Assembly: GCF_014269225.2 (NCBI RefSeq)
Contig: NZ_CP077097.1
Location: 316,001-380,000, forward strand
From: Pseudomonas anuradhapurensis
Lineage (GTDB): Bacteria > Pseudomonadota > Gammaproteobacteria > Pseudomonadales > Pseudomonadaceae
DNA length: 64,000 nucleotides
Direction of reading: 5' to 3'
In this document: positions 45,148 to 54,573 of the stretch, piece by piece
Numbering within the stretch: position 1 is the stretch's first letter
Layout: each line of letters starts with the position of its first letter
Made by a program: the position numbers and the translations under genes
The notes under the pieces: model-generated
The model's input: the letters and a program-made list of their open reading frames with translations, nothing else
What the model was told of the DNA's origin: nothing
Databases searched by the model: none

Positions 45148-46589
45148 TGCGTTTGTCCGAATTGAAAGAAGCCGGGCGCAACCCGTCGCTGCCCCTGAGC
45201 ATTACCCTGGCCGACGCCGCCGGCAGCGCTGACTTGCAACTGCTCAGCCTGTTGCGCGTGCTGCCGGGCCAGCGCTATGTGGGCGCCGGGGTATGGCGCG
45301 GCACCCCGGTGCTGGCCAAACTGCTGGTCGGTAGCAACGCTGCGCGGCATTTCCAGCGCGAACTGCAGGGCGTGAAGCTGCTCGCCGAGCAAGGCCTGAC
45401 CACGCCGAAGCTGCTGGCCGATGGCCTCAAGGAAGGCGAGGGCGGCTGGTTGCTGTTCGAGTTTCTCGACGGCGCCGAAAGCCTGGCCGATGCCTGGGCG
45501 GCCGTGCAAGACCTGCCGGTGCTGGCCGACGAGCAGCACCTGGTGCTGGGCGAGGCGCTCACTGCGGTGGCGCACATGCATGCCCAGGGCCTCTGGCAGG
45601 AGGACCTGCACCTGGACAACCTGTTGCGCCACGGCGGCAAGCTGTACCTGATCGACGGCGCCGGTATCAAGGCCGAAACGCCCGGCCAGCAACTGTCGCG
45701 CCCGCGTGTGCTGGAAAACCTCGGGGTGTTCTTCGCCCAGTTGCCCAAGCGCCTGGAGCCGTTCATCGAAGAGCTGCTGGTGCACTACCTGCTGGCCAAC
45801 GCCGAGCACGCGTTGCCGCTCGAGGCGCTGCAGAAGCAAGTGGACAAGGTGCGCAGCTGGCGGCAGAAGGACTACCTGGAAAAGGCCGGTCGCGAATGCA
45901 GCCTGTTCAGCGTCCAGCGCAGCCTGTCAGGCCTGCGCGCGATCCGCCGTGACGAGGTCGAGGCCCTGTTGCCGGTACTGGAGCAGGCCGACCAGTTGCT
46001 CGACCAGGGCCACCTGTACAAGACCGGTGGCGCCGCCAGCGTGGCGCGCATCGAGGTGAAGGGGCGCCAGCTGGTGCTCAAGCGTTACAACATCAAGAAC
46101 ACCGCGCACTGGTTCAAACGCTTCTGGCGCCCGAGCCGGGCCTGGCATTCATGGATCGAAGGGCACCGCCTGGAGTTCCTCGATATCGCCACGCCGCGCC
46201 CGCTGGCAGTGCTGGAGCAGCGCGTGCTTGGCTTGCGCAGCCGCGCCTACCTGGTCACCGAGTACATCGATGGCCCGGACCTGGCTGCCTGTTTCGCGCC
46301 TTATGTGGAAAATGGCGACGCCCCTGAAGAGCAGGTGGATGCCTTGGTCCAGGTCATGCAGCAGCTGATTCGGGAACGCATCAGCCATGGCGACTTCAAG
46401 GGCCACAACCTGTTCTGGGACAACGGCCGCTGGTCGCTGATCGACCTTGATGCAATGTGCCAGCATGCCACCCAGCTCAGCTTCGCCCCGGCCTACGCCC
46501 GTGACCGGGCGCGGTTGTTGCGCAATTGGCCGAGCGGCAGTGCCTTGCATCAGCGCCTGGACCGGCTGCTGCCCAAGCTGGCCGAATAA
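45147..46589 (+). CDS. Protein with two tandem LPS-kinase-like domains
   Basis: A 480-residue protein, by position like P. aeruginosa PA5006, and the last gene of the LPS operon. The N-terminal half has VLAKLLVGSNAARHFQREL, the loop GLWQEDLHLDNLLRHGG and LYLIDGAGI. The C-terminal half repeats the fold: LVLKRYNIKNTAHWFKRFW, the loop RISHGDFKGHNLFWDNG and LIDLDAM. Both halves keep Lys, catalytic Asp and metal Asp, so two active kinase sites are possible. Its last 40 bp overlap the convergent toxin-like gene. Confidence 0.82.
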   Translation: MRLSELKEAGRNPSLPLSITLADAAGSADLQLLSLLRVLPGQRYVGAGVWRGTPVLAKLLVGSNAARHFQRELQGVKLLAEQGLTTPKLLADGLKEGEGGWLLFEFLDGAESLADAWAAVQDLPVLADEQHLVLGEALTAVAHMHAQGLWQEDLHLDNLLRHGGKLYLIDGAGIKAETPGQQLSRPRVLENLGVFFAQLPKRLEPFIEELLVHYLLANAEHALPLEALQKQVDKVRSWRQKDYLEKAGRECSLFSVQRSLSGLRAIRRDEVEALLPVLEQADQLLDQGHLYKTGGAASVARIEVKGRQLVLKRYNIKNTAHWFKRFWRPSRAWHSWIEGHRLEFLDIATPRPLAVLEQRVLGLRSRAYLVTEYIDGPDLAACFAPYVENGDAPEEQVDALVQVMQQLIRERISHGDFKGHNLFWDNGRWSLIDLDAMCQHATQLSFAPAYARDRARLLRNWPSGSALHQRLDRLLPKLAE

Positions 46590-49573
46590 TCCTGCGGTAA
46601 CGCCAGCCAGTCGCTGCCACGCCCGACCTGGCGCACCCGGATGCGCCATTCGCCGTCCTGATGACGCAGCACCGCCCAGGCAGGTACTGCGCCAGACAAG
46701 GCATCGGGGAAAATCAGGTGATAATGCCCGGCCAGCAGATGGCGCCGCACCGGCAGCTGCTGGTTGTGCAGCTGCAGGTAGTACCTGCCGTTGTCGTTGA
46801 ACAGGTTGTTGTCCGTGCCATCCGCAGCGCCCTCAAGCAGTGTTTTCAGCCGGCACTGCTCGAGCAGGTGCGGGATGTCTGGCAAGCCGTCGTGCCAGAG
46901 CAGCGGAGAATCAACGACCCAGTTGCCATCCTGGTTACGCCTGATCGGCAGCTTCAGGTAGGCGTAAGGCTGGTCGGGGTCGGTGGCGCGCCAGCGCGCG
47001 CCGTCAAAACTGACATTGAAGTAACGGCCCAGGTTATCCCGTACGAAGTATTGGCTCAGCCCCGGGGAACTCGACGGTTGTTCATACACAGCCTCGCCAT
47101 GCGCCGAATCGATCCGATAGCGCAGCCGGGCAGCGACTGGCGCTGTTTCGTAATGACCTGGCAGCGGCACCGGTGGTGGTTTGGGCAGCCCTCGCAAGGC
47201 GCGGCGCATCAGGCTGGAGCCTGCCATTTCGTTCAGCCCGGCGGTGGCATGGCCAAGGGCCGCGACAGCATGGTGCAAGGCGCTTGCATGGTCGTCCTGC
47301 TCGTAGGCCTCGAAGCCGTCCCATATGGAGATCGCCATGCGGCCGAATGCCAGGGCGATCAATGCCCGTTGCGGCAGTATGAACGTGACCATGTCCAGCA
47401 CCAGCCTGAGCACGTTGACCGAGAATTCGCCCAGCAGTTCTTCATTGCTGCGGGTGACGGTATCGGTGTGGGCCATCAGGCTTTGCACCTCGGCGCGGTA
47501 CAGCGCCTGATACAGGTTGCCGGTAATGGCATCGCGAGTGATCAACGCGCCCAGCCGGCCTTTCTGCAACCGCTCCTTGAGTTTTTTCCCGCTGGCCCGT
47601 GGCAGGCGCTGGACCAGGTAGTCTTGCAATGCCGGGTCACTGCGCATGGCCCGGATCAGCGCCTTGGTATCACTGTATTCGCGCCAGTAGCGCCGGTCCG
47701 GAACGTCGGGGCAGTAGACGACGATACGTTTCGAGTGCTCTGGCGAAACCAGCAGCAATACCCCCATCAGCGTGTCGCCCTGCACCAGCAGCTGCTGGAC
47801 TGTCACACGCTGCTCATTGAAATAGGGGCGGGCGTGGCTGTCTGGGGCGCTGATGACCGTGCGGGCCCAACCGTAGCCCTGTTCGAGTGTGTCGGGGAGA
47901 AAATGGCCGACATAGCGTGCTTTCACTGCTTCGGCATTCATCCGTGCGCGGCTGATCTGCGCATGGGCTGTCTGGCGCCAACGGCCTTCGGGCGAGTCAA
48001 GCAGCTGGGTGCGCAGGTAAGCCTGATAGCCACTGCCCGCGTTCAGGCGTCTCACGATCTGTTTAACCCGCAGGGGTGTCAGCGCCGGCAGCGCTTCACC
48101 GTGCAGGTGGACATGCGCGGTAAGCCAGTAGTCCACGTCGAACCAGGCGATGTTCAGCAAGGCCAGCTCATCCAGCCGGTAGGTATGCCTGACCAACTCG
48201 ATGGTGTCGCCTGCCTGGCGCCGGCTGGCTACCGGAACGTAGCCCGTGGTACTTCCCAGGGGTAGCGGGTTGATGATCGGCCCGACCTGTCGAGCCAGGG
48301 TGACACTGATGGTAATGTCACGCGGGTCGCAGTCCAGGCCCGGTTCGCGTTGCAGGTATTCACGCAGGCGCAGGTTGACCCAGTTCAGCAGGGAATGCCT
48401 GTGGTTGAACTGTTCCAGGCTGAGGATGCCGGGAGCGCTGGCCGCTTCGATGGCCACGACCAGTTCCTGCAGGGTCTGCATGATGTGGGCGACGCCCTGC
48501 TGCGAAGTGGCGCGTAACCAGTTGGGTAGATGCTTTTCGAGTAGCAGGCCGTAGCGGTTGGCCAGCGGGCCGCGGCTACTGACGGAGCGCCGTATGTCGA
48601 GCGCCGCAGCCAGGGCCAGATCCAGCTGCTCGATATCGCGCTGTTTGCCGAGCTTCCAGGCCTGTTGCCAGCTGTAGCTCAGTTGCCTGGCCTGGGCATC
48701 GCGCAGGGTCGAGGCGAGGTAGTCGGCCAGGTCTTCTGTATACCAGTCGTAGCGCAGGCGCTCTGAACGACGGGCGTTTTGCTGGTTGTCGGGGTCGATC
48801 ATCAGTTGCAGCAAGTGTTCGCTCTGCTGCGGGTCTTCCAGGCGCTCGCATACCTCCGTGTGCAGGTCGGCCAGGTTGTCGAAGGCCTCGATGCCGTGTG
48901 CGGCACTGCACAGCAGTACCCGGCCAACCGGCTCAAGATGATCGAGCATTCGCCCTTCGGCGCCGTGTTCGGTGAGCACCAGGAAACCTGGTACATGGCT
49001 GCGCCAGTTGGGCGCCGTACTGTCGAGCAACAGGCGATAGGCCTGGGGACGCGCGGCGGTCGGCAAGTGGCGACGTTGCCAGGGCTGCGGCAGTTCCAGG
49101 TAGGTTCTCAATAGGTGTACATGCGCCGCTGACAGGGTCTGGTCGGTGGTGCGCAGGCGGATCTCCGCATCCAGTTGCTCGCGGTACAGCACGGCAAGGC
49201 GCACGGTGCGGGTCAGGCCTTTGTTGTCCGGCTCCAGCCAGTACGCTGCCAGGCGGGCATGTAGCGTCTGACGAATGGTTTTGCAAAAGCCGTCGATATG
49301 GCCGCTGAAATCCAGTGGCAGGTTGAGCGCCGGGTAGTCGGCATGCCTGATCGGGCTGCCTGCGGGCAGGCGGAAGGTACCGCCATCGAACAGATGGAAA
49401 CCCACCAGCTGCAACAGTGGCTGGGCCCCGAAGTACAGCGTGCGGGCGTTGATGGAAAGGCCTGGGAATAGTCGCGCGAGCGTCAGGTCCAGGTGGTGCT
49501 CGACCCCCTCGATGGGTGGGAGCAGTGCATCAAGCTGGTTGTCCAGGGTCTGGAAAAGGGGGGGGATCGGCAT
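46550..49573 (-). CDS. Large toxin-like protein, dermonecrotic-toxin/DUF6543 type
   Basis: A 1007-residue protein with no signal peptide. It resembles the large Pseudomonas proteins annotated dermonecrotic toxin domain (DUF6543), which I recognise from the general pattern (TLFPGL-like start, LRTYLELPQPWQRRHLP, GVLLLVSPEHSKRIVVYCPD), not from catalytic residues. A hydrophobic helical stretch lies near residues 735-775 (LRLVLDMVTFILPQRALIAL). ATG 49573 follows a good GGAG site. No immunity-like gene or secretion tag is visible next to it. Codon use looks looser than in neighbours, so it may be an acquired gene. Toxicity is unproven. Confidence 0.55.
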   Translation of the reverse strand: MPIPPLFQTLDNQLDALLPPIEGVEHHLDLTLARLFPGLSINARTLYFGAQPLLQLVGFHLFDGGTFRLPAGSPIRHADYPALNLPLDFSGHIDGFCKTIRQTLHARLAAYWLEPDNKGLTRTVRLAVLYREQLDAEIRLRTTDQTLSAAHVHLLRTYLELPQPWQRRHLPTAARPQAYRLLLDSTAPNWRSHVPGFLVLTEHGAEGRMLDHLEPVGRVLLCSAAHGIEAFDNLADLHTEVCERLEDPQQSEHLLQLMIDPDNQQNARRSERLRYDWYTEDLADYLASTLRDAQARQLSYSWQQAWKLGKQRDIEQLDLALAAALDIRRSVSSRGPLANRYGLLLEKHLPNWLRATSQQGVAHIMQTLQELVVAIEAASAPGILSLEQFNHRHSLLNWVNLRLREYLQREPGLDCDPRDITISVTLARQVGPIINPLPLGSTTGYVPVASRRQAGDTIELVRHTYRLDELALLNIAWFDVDYWLTAHVHLHGEALPALTPLRVKQIVRRLNAGSGYQAYLRTQLLDSPEGRWRQTAHAQISRARMNAEAVKARYVGHFLPDTLEQGYGWARTVISAPDSHARPYFNEQRVTVQQLLVQGDTLMGVLLLVSPEHSKRIVVYCPDVPDRRYWREYSDTKALIRAMRSDPALQDYLVQRLPRASGKKLKERLQKGRLGALITRDAITGNLYQALYRAEVQSLMAHTDTVTRSNEELLGEFSVNVLRLVLDMVTFILPQRALIALAFGRMAISIWDGFEAYEQDDHASALHHAVAALGHATAGLNEMAGSSLMRRALRGLPKPPPVPLPGHYETAPVAARLRYRIDSAHGEAVYEQPSSSPGLSQYFVRDNLGRYFNVSFDGARWRATDPDQPYAYLKLPIRRNQDGNWVVDSPLLWHDGLPDIPHLLEQCRLKTLLEGAADGTDNNLFNDNGRYYLQLHNQQLPVRRHLLAGHYHLIFPDALSGAVPAWAVLRHQDGEWRIRVRQVGRGSDWLALPQDYSASLGSSRSRR

Positions 49574-49644
49574 GGTCCGTCTCCTGTAGTGAGGGCGGAC
49601 CATGCTGCGCCAAGGCGCCAGGGCTGCTGTGTTAGCGGGCTACC

Positions 49645-49821
49645 TCAGCGGTGCCACAGGCCCCGTAGCGAAAACCACGCGGGCAGGCCCAGGCCTAGCC
49701 AGGAAAGCCCGTCCCACCAGCGGTCACCGAGCAGGGCGGCGAACAGCCCGAGTGCGGTCAGCGCGGCGATCAGCGCAGGCCAGGCGAAGATACGCGCAGT
49801 GGCTTGTGACCTGTGGCTCAT
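49645..49821 (-). CDS. Small membrane protein of the siderophore-uptake cluster
   Basis: A 58-residue protein with two hydrophobic segments (FAWPALIAALTALGLFAALL and GLSWLGLGLPAWFSLRGL). It overlaps the PepSY gene by 4 nt (ATGA), so it belongs to the same operon. Small proteins of this kind often follow PepSY genes; function unknown. Confidence 0.75.
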   Translation of the reverse strand: MSHRSQATARIFAWPALIAALTALGLFAALLGDRWWDGLSWLGLGLPAWFSLRGLWHR

Positions 49822-50930
49822 GCACGTGCCTCCCTGGCTTTGCGTTGTTTGCCCCACCACAGGTACAGCCCGCTGCACAGCACCACAATGGTCAGCACAT
49901 CGAGCACCGCCCAGAGGATCTGCATCGGCCTGCCGCCGTAATCACCGAAATGCAGCGGTTGCGACAAGCCCATGGCGTCCATGTACCAGGGGCGCTCGCC
50001 AACCGCGGTCAGTTCAAGCGTGCGGGCGTCGATCAGTACCGGTGTGAACAGGTGCGAACTCAGGTGCGTGGCGCCATTCATGAATACGGCGTAGTGGTGT
50101 TCGCTGGAGAAGCGCGTACCCGGGAACGCGATGAAATCCGGTCGCATGCCAGGCGCGGCCTGCGCGGCAATTTCCAGCAGGCGGGTGGCCGGGGCGCGCT
50201 CGCTGAGCGCTGGAGCGTCGCGGTACGGCGCGACCATGGCGGCCAGGCTGTCGTTGCGCCAGGCGGCGATGACCAGGTCGGACAGGGCACTGATCACTCC
50301 GGTTACACCTACCGTCAAGGCCCAGACAAGGGTGACCACGCCGATCAGGTTGTGCAGGTCGAGCCAGCGCAGGCGCCGCGACTTGTCGTGGCGGACTGTG
50401 GCGAACGCCAGGCGGCGCATGAACGGCGCATACAGCACGGTGCCGGAAACGATCGCGACGACGAACAGCAAGCCCATGAACGCCAGCAACAGTTTGCCCG
50501 GCAGCCCGGCGAACATGTCCACATGCAGGCGCAGCATGAGCATCATGAAGCCGCCGTTGGCCGCGGGCATGGCGACTGCTTCGCCGGTGCGTGCATCGAG
50601 CATGAAGGTGTGCGACGAGTTGGGCTCGGTACCGGCAGTGGCCGCGGTGATGGCGACCACGCCGTTGGGTTCGTCTTCGTCATAGCCGAAGTACTGCACG
50701 ACCTCGCCGGGGCGGTGCTGCTCGGCCTTGATCACCAGCTGTTGCAGGTCGAGGTGCGGGGTGTCGGCTGGCATGTCGCGCAGCTTCGGCGCGTCGCCGA
50801 GCAACTGTTCGAGCTCGTGGTGAAAGATCAGCGGCAGGCCGGTCAGCGCCAGCAACAGCAGGAACAGGGTGCAGACCAGGCTGCTCCAGGTGTGGATCGT
50901 CGACCAGCGGCGGATGGTTGGGCTTTTCAT
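49818..50930 (-). CDS. PepSY-associated inner-membrane protein
   Basis: A 370-residue membrane protein of the PepSY TM family. It has an N-terminal helix (TLFLLLLALTGLPLIF), a periplasmic PepSY region, further helices (LLLAFMGLLFVVAIVSGTVL and LIGVVTLVWALTVGVTGVI) and a C-terminal helix. Such proteins beside siderophore receptors (FoxB in the ferrioxamine system) are thought to act in ferrisiderophore reduction or uptake at the inner membrane. ATG 50930 is chosen because it begins just before the first helix. It lies 54 nt downstream of the receptor and overlaps the small protein. Confidence 0.86.
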   Translation of the reverse strand: MKSPTIRRWSTIHTWSSLVCTLFLLLLALTGLPLIFHHELEQLLGDAPKLRDMPADTPHLDLQQLVIKAEQHRPGEVVQYFGYDEDEPNGVVAITAATAGTEPNSSHTFMLDARTGEAVAMPAANGGFMMLMLRLHVDMFAGLPGKLLLAFMGLLFVVAIVSGTVLYAPFMRRLAFATVRHDKSRRLRWLDLHNLIGVVTLVWALTVGVTGVISALSDLVIAAWRNDSLAAMVAPYRDAPALSERAPATRLLEIAAQAAPGMRPDFIAFPGTRFSSEHHYAVFMNGATHLSSHLFTPVLIDARTLELTAVGERPWYMDAMGLSQPLHFGDYGGRPMQILWAVLDVLTIVVLCSGLYLWWGKQRKAREARA

Positions 50931-50959
50931 CACTGTCGGGTATCTGCCTTGTTGGACCT

Positions 50960-50976
50960 GGGCCGCAAGGCGGCCC
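50960..50976 (-). other. Hairpin between receptor and PepSY genes
   Basis: GGGCCGC-AAG-GCGGCCC lies in the 54-nt gap after the receptor stop. Without a T-run it may lower downstream expression or protect the receptor mRNA. Confidence 0.5.
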
Positions 50977-50984
50977 CAGCTCAC

Positions 50985-53417
50985 TCAGAACTTGTAGGTG
51001 GCACTGGCCACGACGCTACGTTCGTCGCCGTAGTAGCAGTAGTAGGAATCACAGGTCGACAGGTAGTCCTTGTTCAGCAGGTTGGTCGCGTTGATCGCCA
51101 CGGACGCGCCCTTGAGGCTGTTGTCCAGGCGCCCCAGGTCGTAATGCACCGCTGCATCGAACACCGTGTAGGCGTTGGCCTTGCCCAGGTAGGTATTGGC
51201 CTGGTCGCCATAGGTATTGCCGGTATAGCGCGCACCCAGGCCGATGCCGAAGCCATCGAGTACGCCCGCATGCCAGGTGTAGTCGCCCCACACCGACGCC
51301 TGCTGGTTGGGCATCAGTTGCAGGCGGTTGCCTTTGAAATCGCCGTCCTGCACTTCCGACTTGGCCAGGGTGTAGGCAGCAATCACCTTGAGGTTCTCGG
51401 TCACATCGGAAACCGCTTCAAGTTCCAGGCCACGCACCTTCACTTCGCCGGTCTGGCTGGTGATGGTCACGCCACCAACGGTGTCGGTCACCGCGACGTT
51501 TTTCTGGGTCAGGTCGTACACGGCTGCCGACAGCAGGGTGCTGGAGCCCGGTGGCTGGTATTTCACGCCCAGTTCCCACTGCTTGCCTTCGGTGGGCTTG
51601 AACGAGTCGGTTGCCGAGGCACTGGCATTGCTGGATGGCTGGAACGACTCGGCATACGACAGGTAGGGGACGAAGCCCGAGTCGAACACGTAGCTGATGG
51701 CTGCGTTGCCGCTGAACTGCTGGTCGCGCTGGGTATTGGTGGCATCGCCCTTGTTGAAGAACTTGGTGCTGGTATGCACCCAGTCTTCGCGCCCGCCCAG
51801 GGTCAGGCGCCAGTTGCCGAGCGCCATCTGGTCCTGGACATACACGCCGGTCTGGCGGGTTTTCTGGTTGTAGTCATAGAACGCGGTGGTGCGGTCCGGA
51901 CGGGTGATCGGCAGCCCGTAGACCGGGTTGTTGACGTTGCTGTCCGGCACGTTGAAGCCGAATATCGACAGGTAGTTGGTGTTGATGCGCTGGTGGTCCA
52001 GACCGAGCAGCAAGGTGTGGCTGATGTCACCGGTGGCAAAGTCGGCCTGGAAGTTGTTGTCCACCGCGAACTGGCTGATGTCTTCGTCGGTGTTGGTGGA
52101 CATGCGGCTGACCGTGCCGTCGTCCTTCACCGGCGGATTGTCCTTGTTGTAGCTGCCGGGCGTGATGGTCTGGAAGGCCAGATCCGACTTGGTGTAGCGC
52201 AGGTTCTGACGGAACTGCCACACATCGTTGATGCGGTGCTCGAAGGCGTAGCCCAGCGCGTAGTAGGTACGGTCGTAGAACTCGTAGTCAGGGTCACCCA
52301 GGTTCTTGTGGTGGGAGATCTTGCCGAACGGCATGTCGATCTTGGTGCCCTGGATCGGCCGGAACTGGCTGGTGGCACCGGTATCGTCGCGGGTGAACTG
52401 GGTGAGCAAGGTCAGCGAGGTGTATTCGTCGATGTTCCAGGTCAGGCTCGGGGCGATGTTGTAGCGCTTGTCGTCGATATGGTCGATCTGCGTGCCACCG
52501 TCGCGGATGACCCCGCTGACGCCATACAGAAAGCGGCCTTCGGCATCGATTCTGCCGGTGCTGGCAAAGTTGATCTGGCGATGGTTGTCATTGCCATATT
52601 GCAGCTCGATCTCATGCGCGCTGTCGGCCTGCGGGCGGCGGCTGAGCATGTCCAACAGGCCGCCGGGCGGGGTCTGGCCATAGATCGACGAAGCCGGCCC
52701 GCGCAGCAGGGCTAGGCGGTCGAGGTTCCAGGTTTCGGCTTTAGGGTTGGCGTATACGCCACGTGGCAACGGCAGGCCATCGAGAAACTGGGTTGGCTCG
52801 AAGCCCCGCACGCGCATCCAGTCATAGCGCGTGTCGCTGCCGAAGCTGGCCGACACGATACCCGGCATGTAACGCACGGCATCGTCGAGGCTATGCACGC
52901 CACGGTCTTTCATCTGTTCGCGGGTGGCGACAGAAACCGAACGCGGCAGCTCGACCAGTGCGGTATCGGTCTTGGTGCCGGCGGCGCTGCGCTTGGCCAC
53001 GTAGCCTTCGACCGGGCCCCACGCGCTTTCGCTGATGCTCGCCGCCTCGATGGTGGTTGCCGGCAGCGCCAAGGTACCTTCCGCGACTGCCACCAGGCTG
53101 TAGCTGCCTGCGTTGCTCTGTTGCAGTTGTAACCCCGTGCCGCGCAGGGCCGCCTGCAGCGCGCCCAGGCCGTCATACTGCCCATGCACCGGCGCCGAGC
53201 TGCGGCCGCTGACCAGCGCCGGGTCGATGACCAGGGCGATGCCGGCCTGGCTGGCGATCTGGTTGAGGGTGGCGGCCAGCGGGGCGCTCGGCAGGTCGTA
53301 GCCGCGTGGGGCGGATTGCTCGGCGGCGCACAGGGCAGGGCTGGCCAATGGCGCGGCTACCGCGATGGCCAGGGCCACCAGGCTGGGGCGCAGGATACGT
53401 TCAACAGCACGGGACAT
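50985..53417 (-). CDS. TonB-dependent siderophore receptor with signalling (STN) domain
   Basis: Outer-membrane ferrisiderophore transporter and transducer, 810 residues. A signal peptide (ALAIAVAAPLASPALCAAE) precedes an STN domain (YDLPSAPLAATLNQIASQAG), which talks to FecR. The plug domain follows (RDxxD-like RYDWMRVRGFEPTQFLDGLP) and then the barrel ending in VVASATYKF with C-terminal Phe. A GAGGAG site precedes ATG 53417. The siderophore is probably a hydroxamate of the ferrioxamine/ferrichrome (FoxA/FiuA) type, judged by the PepSY partner and recalled KT2440 position; this is not certain. Confidence 0.9.
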   Translation of the reverse strand: MSRAVERILRPSLVALAIAVAAPLASPALCAAEQSAPRGYDLPSAPLAATLNQIASQAGIALVIDPALVSGRSSAPVHGQYDGLGALQAALRGTGLQLQQSNAGSYSLVAVAEGTLALPATTIEAASISESAWGPVEGYVAKRSAAGTKTDTALVELPRSVSVATREQMKDRGVHSLDDAVRYMPGIVSASFGSDTRYDWMRVRGFEPTQFLDGLPLPRGVYANPKAETWNLDRLALLRGPASSIYGQTPPGGLLDMLSRRPQADSAHEIELQYGNDNHRQINFASTGRIDAEGRFLYGVSGVIRDGGTQIDHIDDKRYNIAPSLTWNIDEYTSLTLLTQFTRDDTGATSQFRPIQGTKIDMPFGKISHHKNLGDPDYEFYDRTYYALGYAFEHRINDVWQFRQNLRYTKSDLAFQTITPGSYNKDNPPVKDDGTVSRMSTNTDEDISQFAVDNNFQADFATGDISHTLLLGLDHQRINTNYLSIFGFNVPDSNVNNPVYGLPITRPDRTTAFYDYNQKTRQTGVYVQDQMALGNWRLTLGGREDWVHTSTKFFNKGDATNTQRDQQFSGNAAISYVFDSGFVPYLSYAESFQPSSNASASATDSFKPTEGKQWELGVKYQPPGSSTLLSAAVYDLTQKNVAVTDTVGGVTITSQTGEVKVRGLELEAVSDVTENLKVIAAYTLAKSEVQDGDFKGNRLQLMPNQQASVWGDYTWHAGVLDGFGIGLGARYTGNTYGDQANTYLGKANAYTVFDAAVHYDLGRLDNSLKGASVAINATNLLNKDYLSTCDSYYCYYGDERSVVASATYKF

Positions 53418-53616
53418 GCAGCGGCTCCTCGACGGGTAAGTGCTTACTGCTTCCTTGCCGAGCGAGATTGGAAAAGTGACAGGGCGAATCTGAAAAATAT
53501 CGAGAATTATTTGAAATTGGCTGTTCCTGTCTTGGCCTTTTCGTGGGTACCCGTACCCACGGGTATTCCACGAAGCTTGCAATCTGGGTGAGTCCTGCGT
53601 GAGCTGGCCTGTTTGC

Positions 53617-54573
53617 TTACTTGGGCACCACGTTCACCCACCACTGGGTATGTCGCTGGAGCTTCACCGGCAGTACCGGCAGCAACGACGCCAGGGCCAG
53701 GTCGGTATCGGTCAGCGGGAAGCTGCCGGTCACCCGCAGGTCGGCGACCTTGTCGTCCACCCCGAGGTAACCGCTGCGGTACTGGCCCAGCGCCGCCAGC
53801 AGGTCAGCCAGGCGCACGTTGTCCACCACCAGCATGCCGCGGGTCCAGGCGTCGGCACCGGCGGCTACCGCGCCGACCCGGCCAAGGCCGTTGGCGTGCA
53901 TCAGCACTTGCTGGCCTTCGCGCAGCACCTGTTCCTCGCCGCTGTCCAGCGGCTGAGCAGCTACCGCGGCCTGTAGCACCTCCAGGCGCGTACCGTCGGC
54001 CTCACGGCGCACCAGGAAGCGCGTGCCCAATGGGCGCAGGCGCCCGTCGGCGGTACGGACCAGCAGCGGCCGCGGGTCCTGATGGCCGGTCTGTACCGAG
54101 ATTTCGCCCTGGTGCAGCACGATGATCCGTTGTTCGCCCGCGTAGTCGATATCGACGGCGGTATGGCTGTTCAGGCTCAGCAATGTGCCGTCTTCCAGGC
54201 GCAGGGTACGCAGTTCGCCGGTAACGGTGCGTTGGTCAGCCAGCCAGTAGCTGGGCGCGAGCGACGGCGCGCCAACCCAGGCCAGCAGCGAGCCGAGCAG
54301 CAACATGCCAGCCAGCCCGCTGCCAACCTTGCCGATCCGTCGGCGCAGGCCGACGCGCGACTGCAGCAGGGCCTGGCGTGCCGGGCCGACGGCGGTGCCG
54401 ACACGCTGGTCCATTGCGCCCAGCTGGCGCCAGGCGCGGGCATGCTCTTCGCTGGCAGCATGCCAGCGCATGAATTCACTGCGCTCATCGGCCGTACTGC
54501 TGCCACCGTCGAGGCTGAGTTTCCAGGCAATCGCGGCTTCCAGCACGCGGGACGAAACCGGGGCACTGCTCAC
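53617..54573 (-). CDS. FecR-type anti-sigma factor
   Basis: Inner-membrane regulator that passes the receptor signal to the ECF sigma factor; 318 residues. The cytosolic N-terminal domain has EAAIAWKLSLDGG and RWHAASEEHARAWRQL. A single membrane helix follows (GLAGMLLLGSLLAWVG, ~100-118) and then the periplasmic FecR domain (LADQRTVTGELRTLRLEDGT). GTG 54573 overlaps the sigma-factor stop (GTGA). A 199-bp gap separates it from the receptor gene, which probably has its own sigma-dependent promoter there. Confidence 0.9.
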   Translation of the reverse strand: MSSAPVSSRVLEAAIAWKLSLDGGSSTADERSEFMRWHAASEEHARAWRQLGAMDQRVGTAVGPARQALLQSRVGLRRRIGKVGSGLAGMLLLGSLLAWVGAPSLAPSYWLADQRTVTGELRTLRLEDGTLLSLNSHTAVDIDYAGEQRIIVLHQGEISVQTGHQDPRPLLVRTADGRLRPLGTRFLVRREADGTRLEVLQAAVAAQPLDSGEEQVLREGQQVLMHANGLGRVGAVAAGADAWTRGMLVVDNVRLADLLAALGQYRSGYLGVDDKVADLRVTGSFPLTDTDLALASLLPVLPVKLQRHTQWWVNVVPK

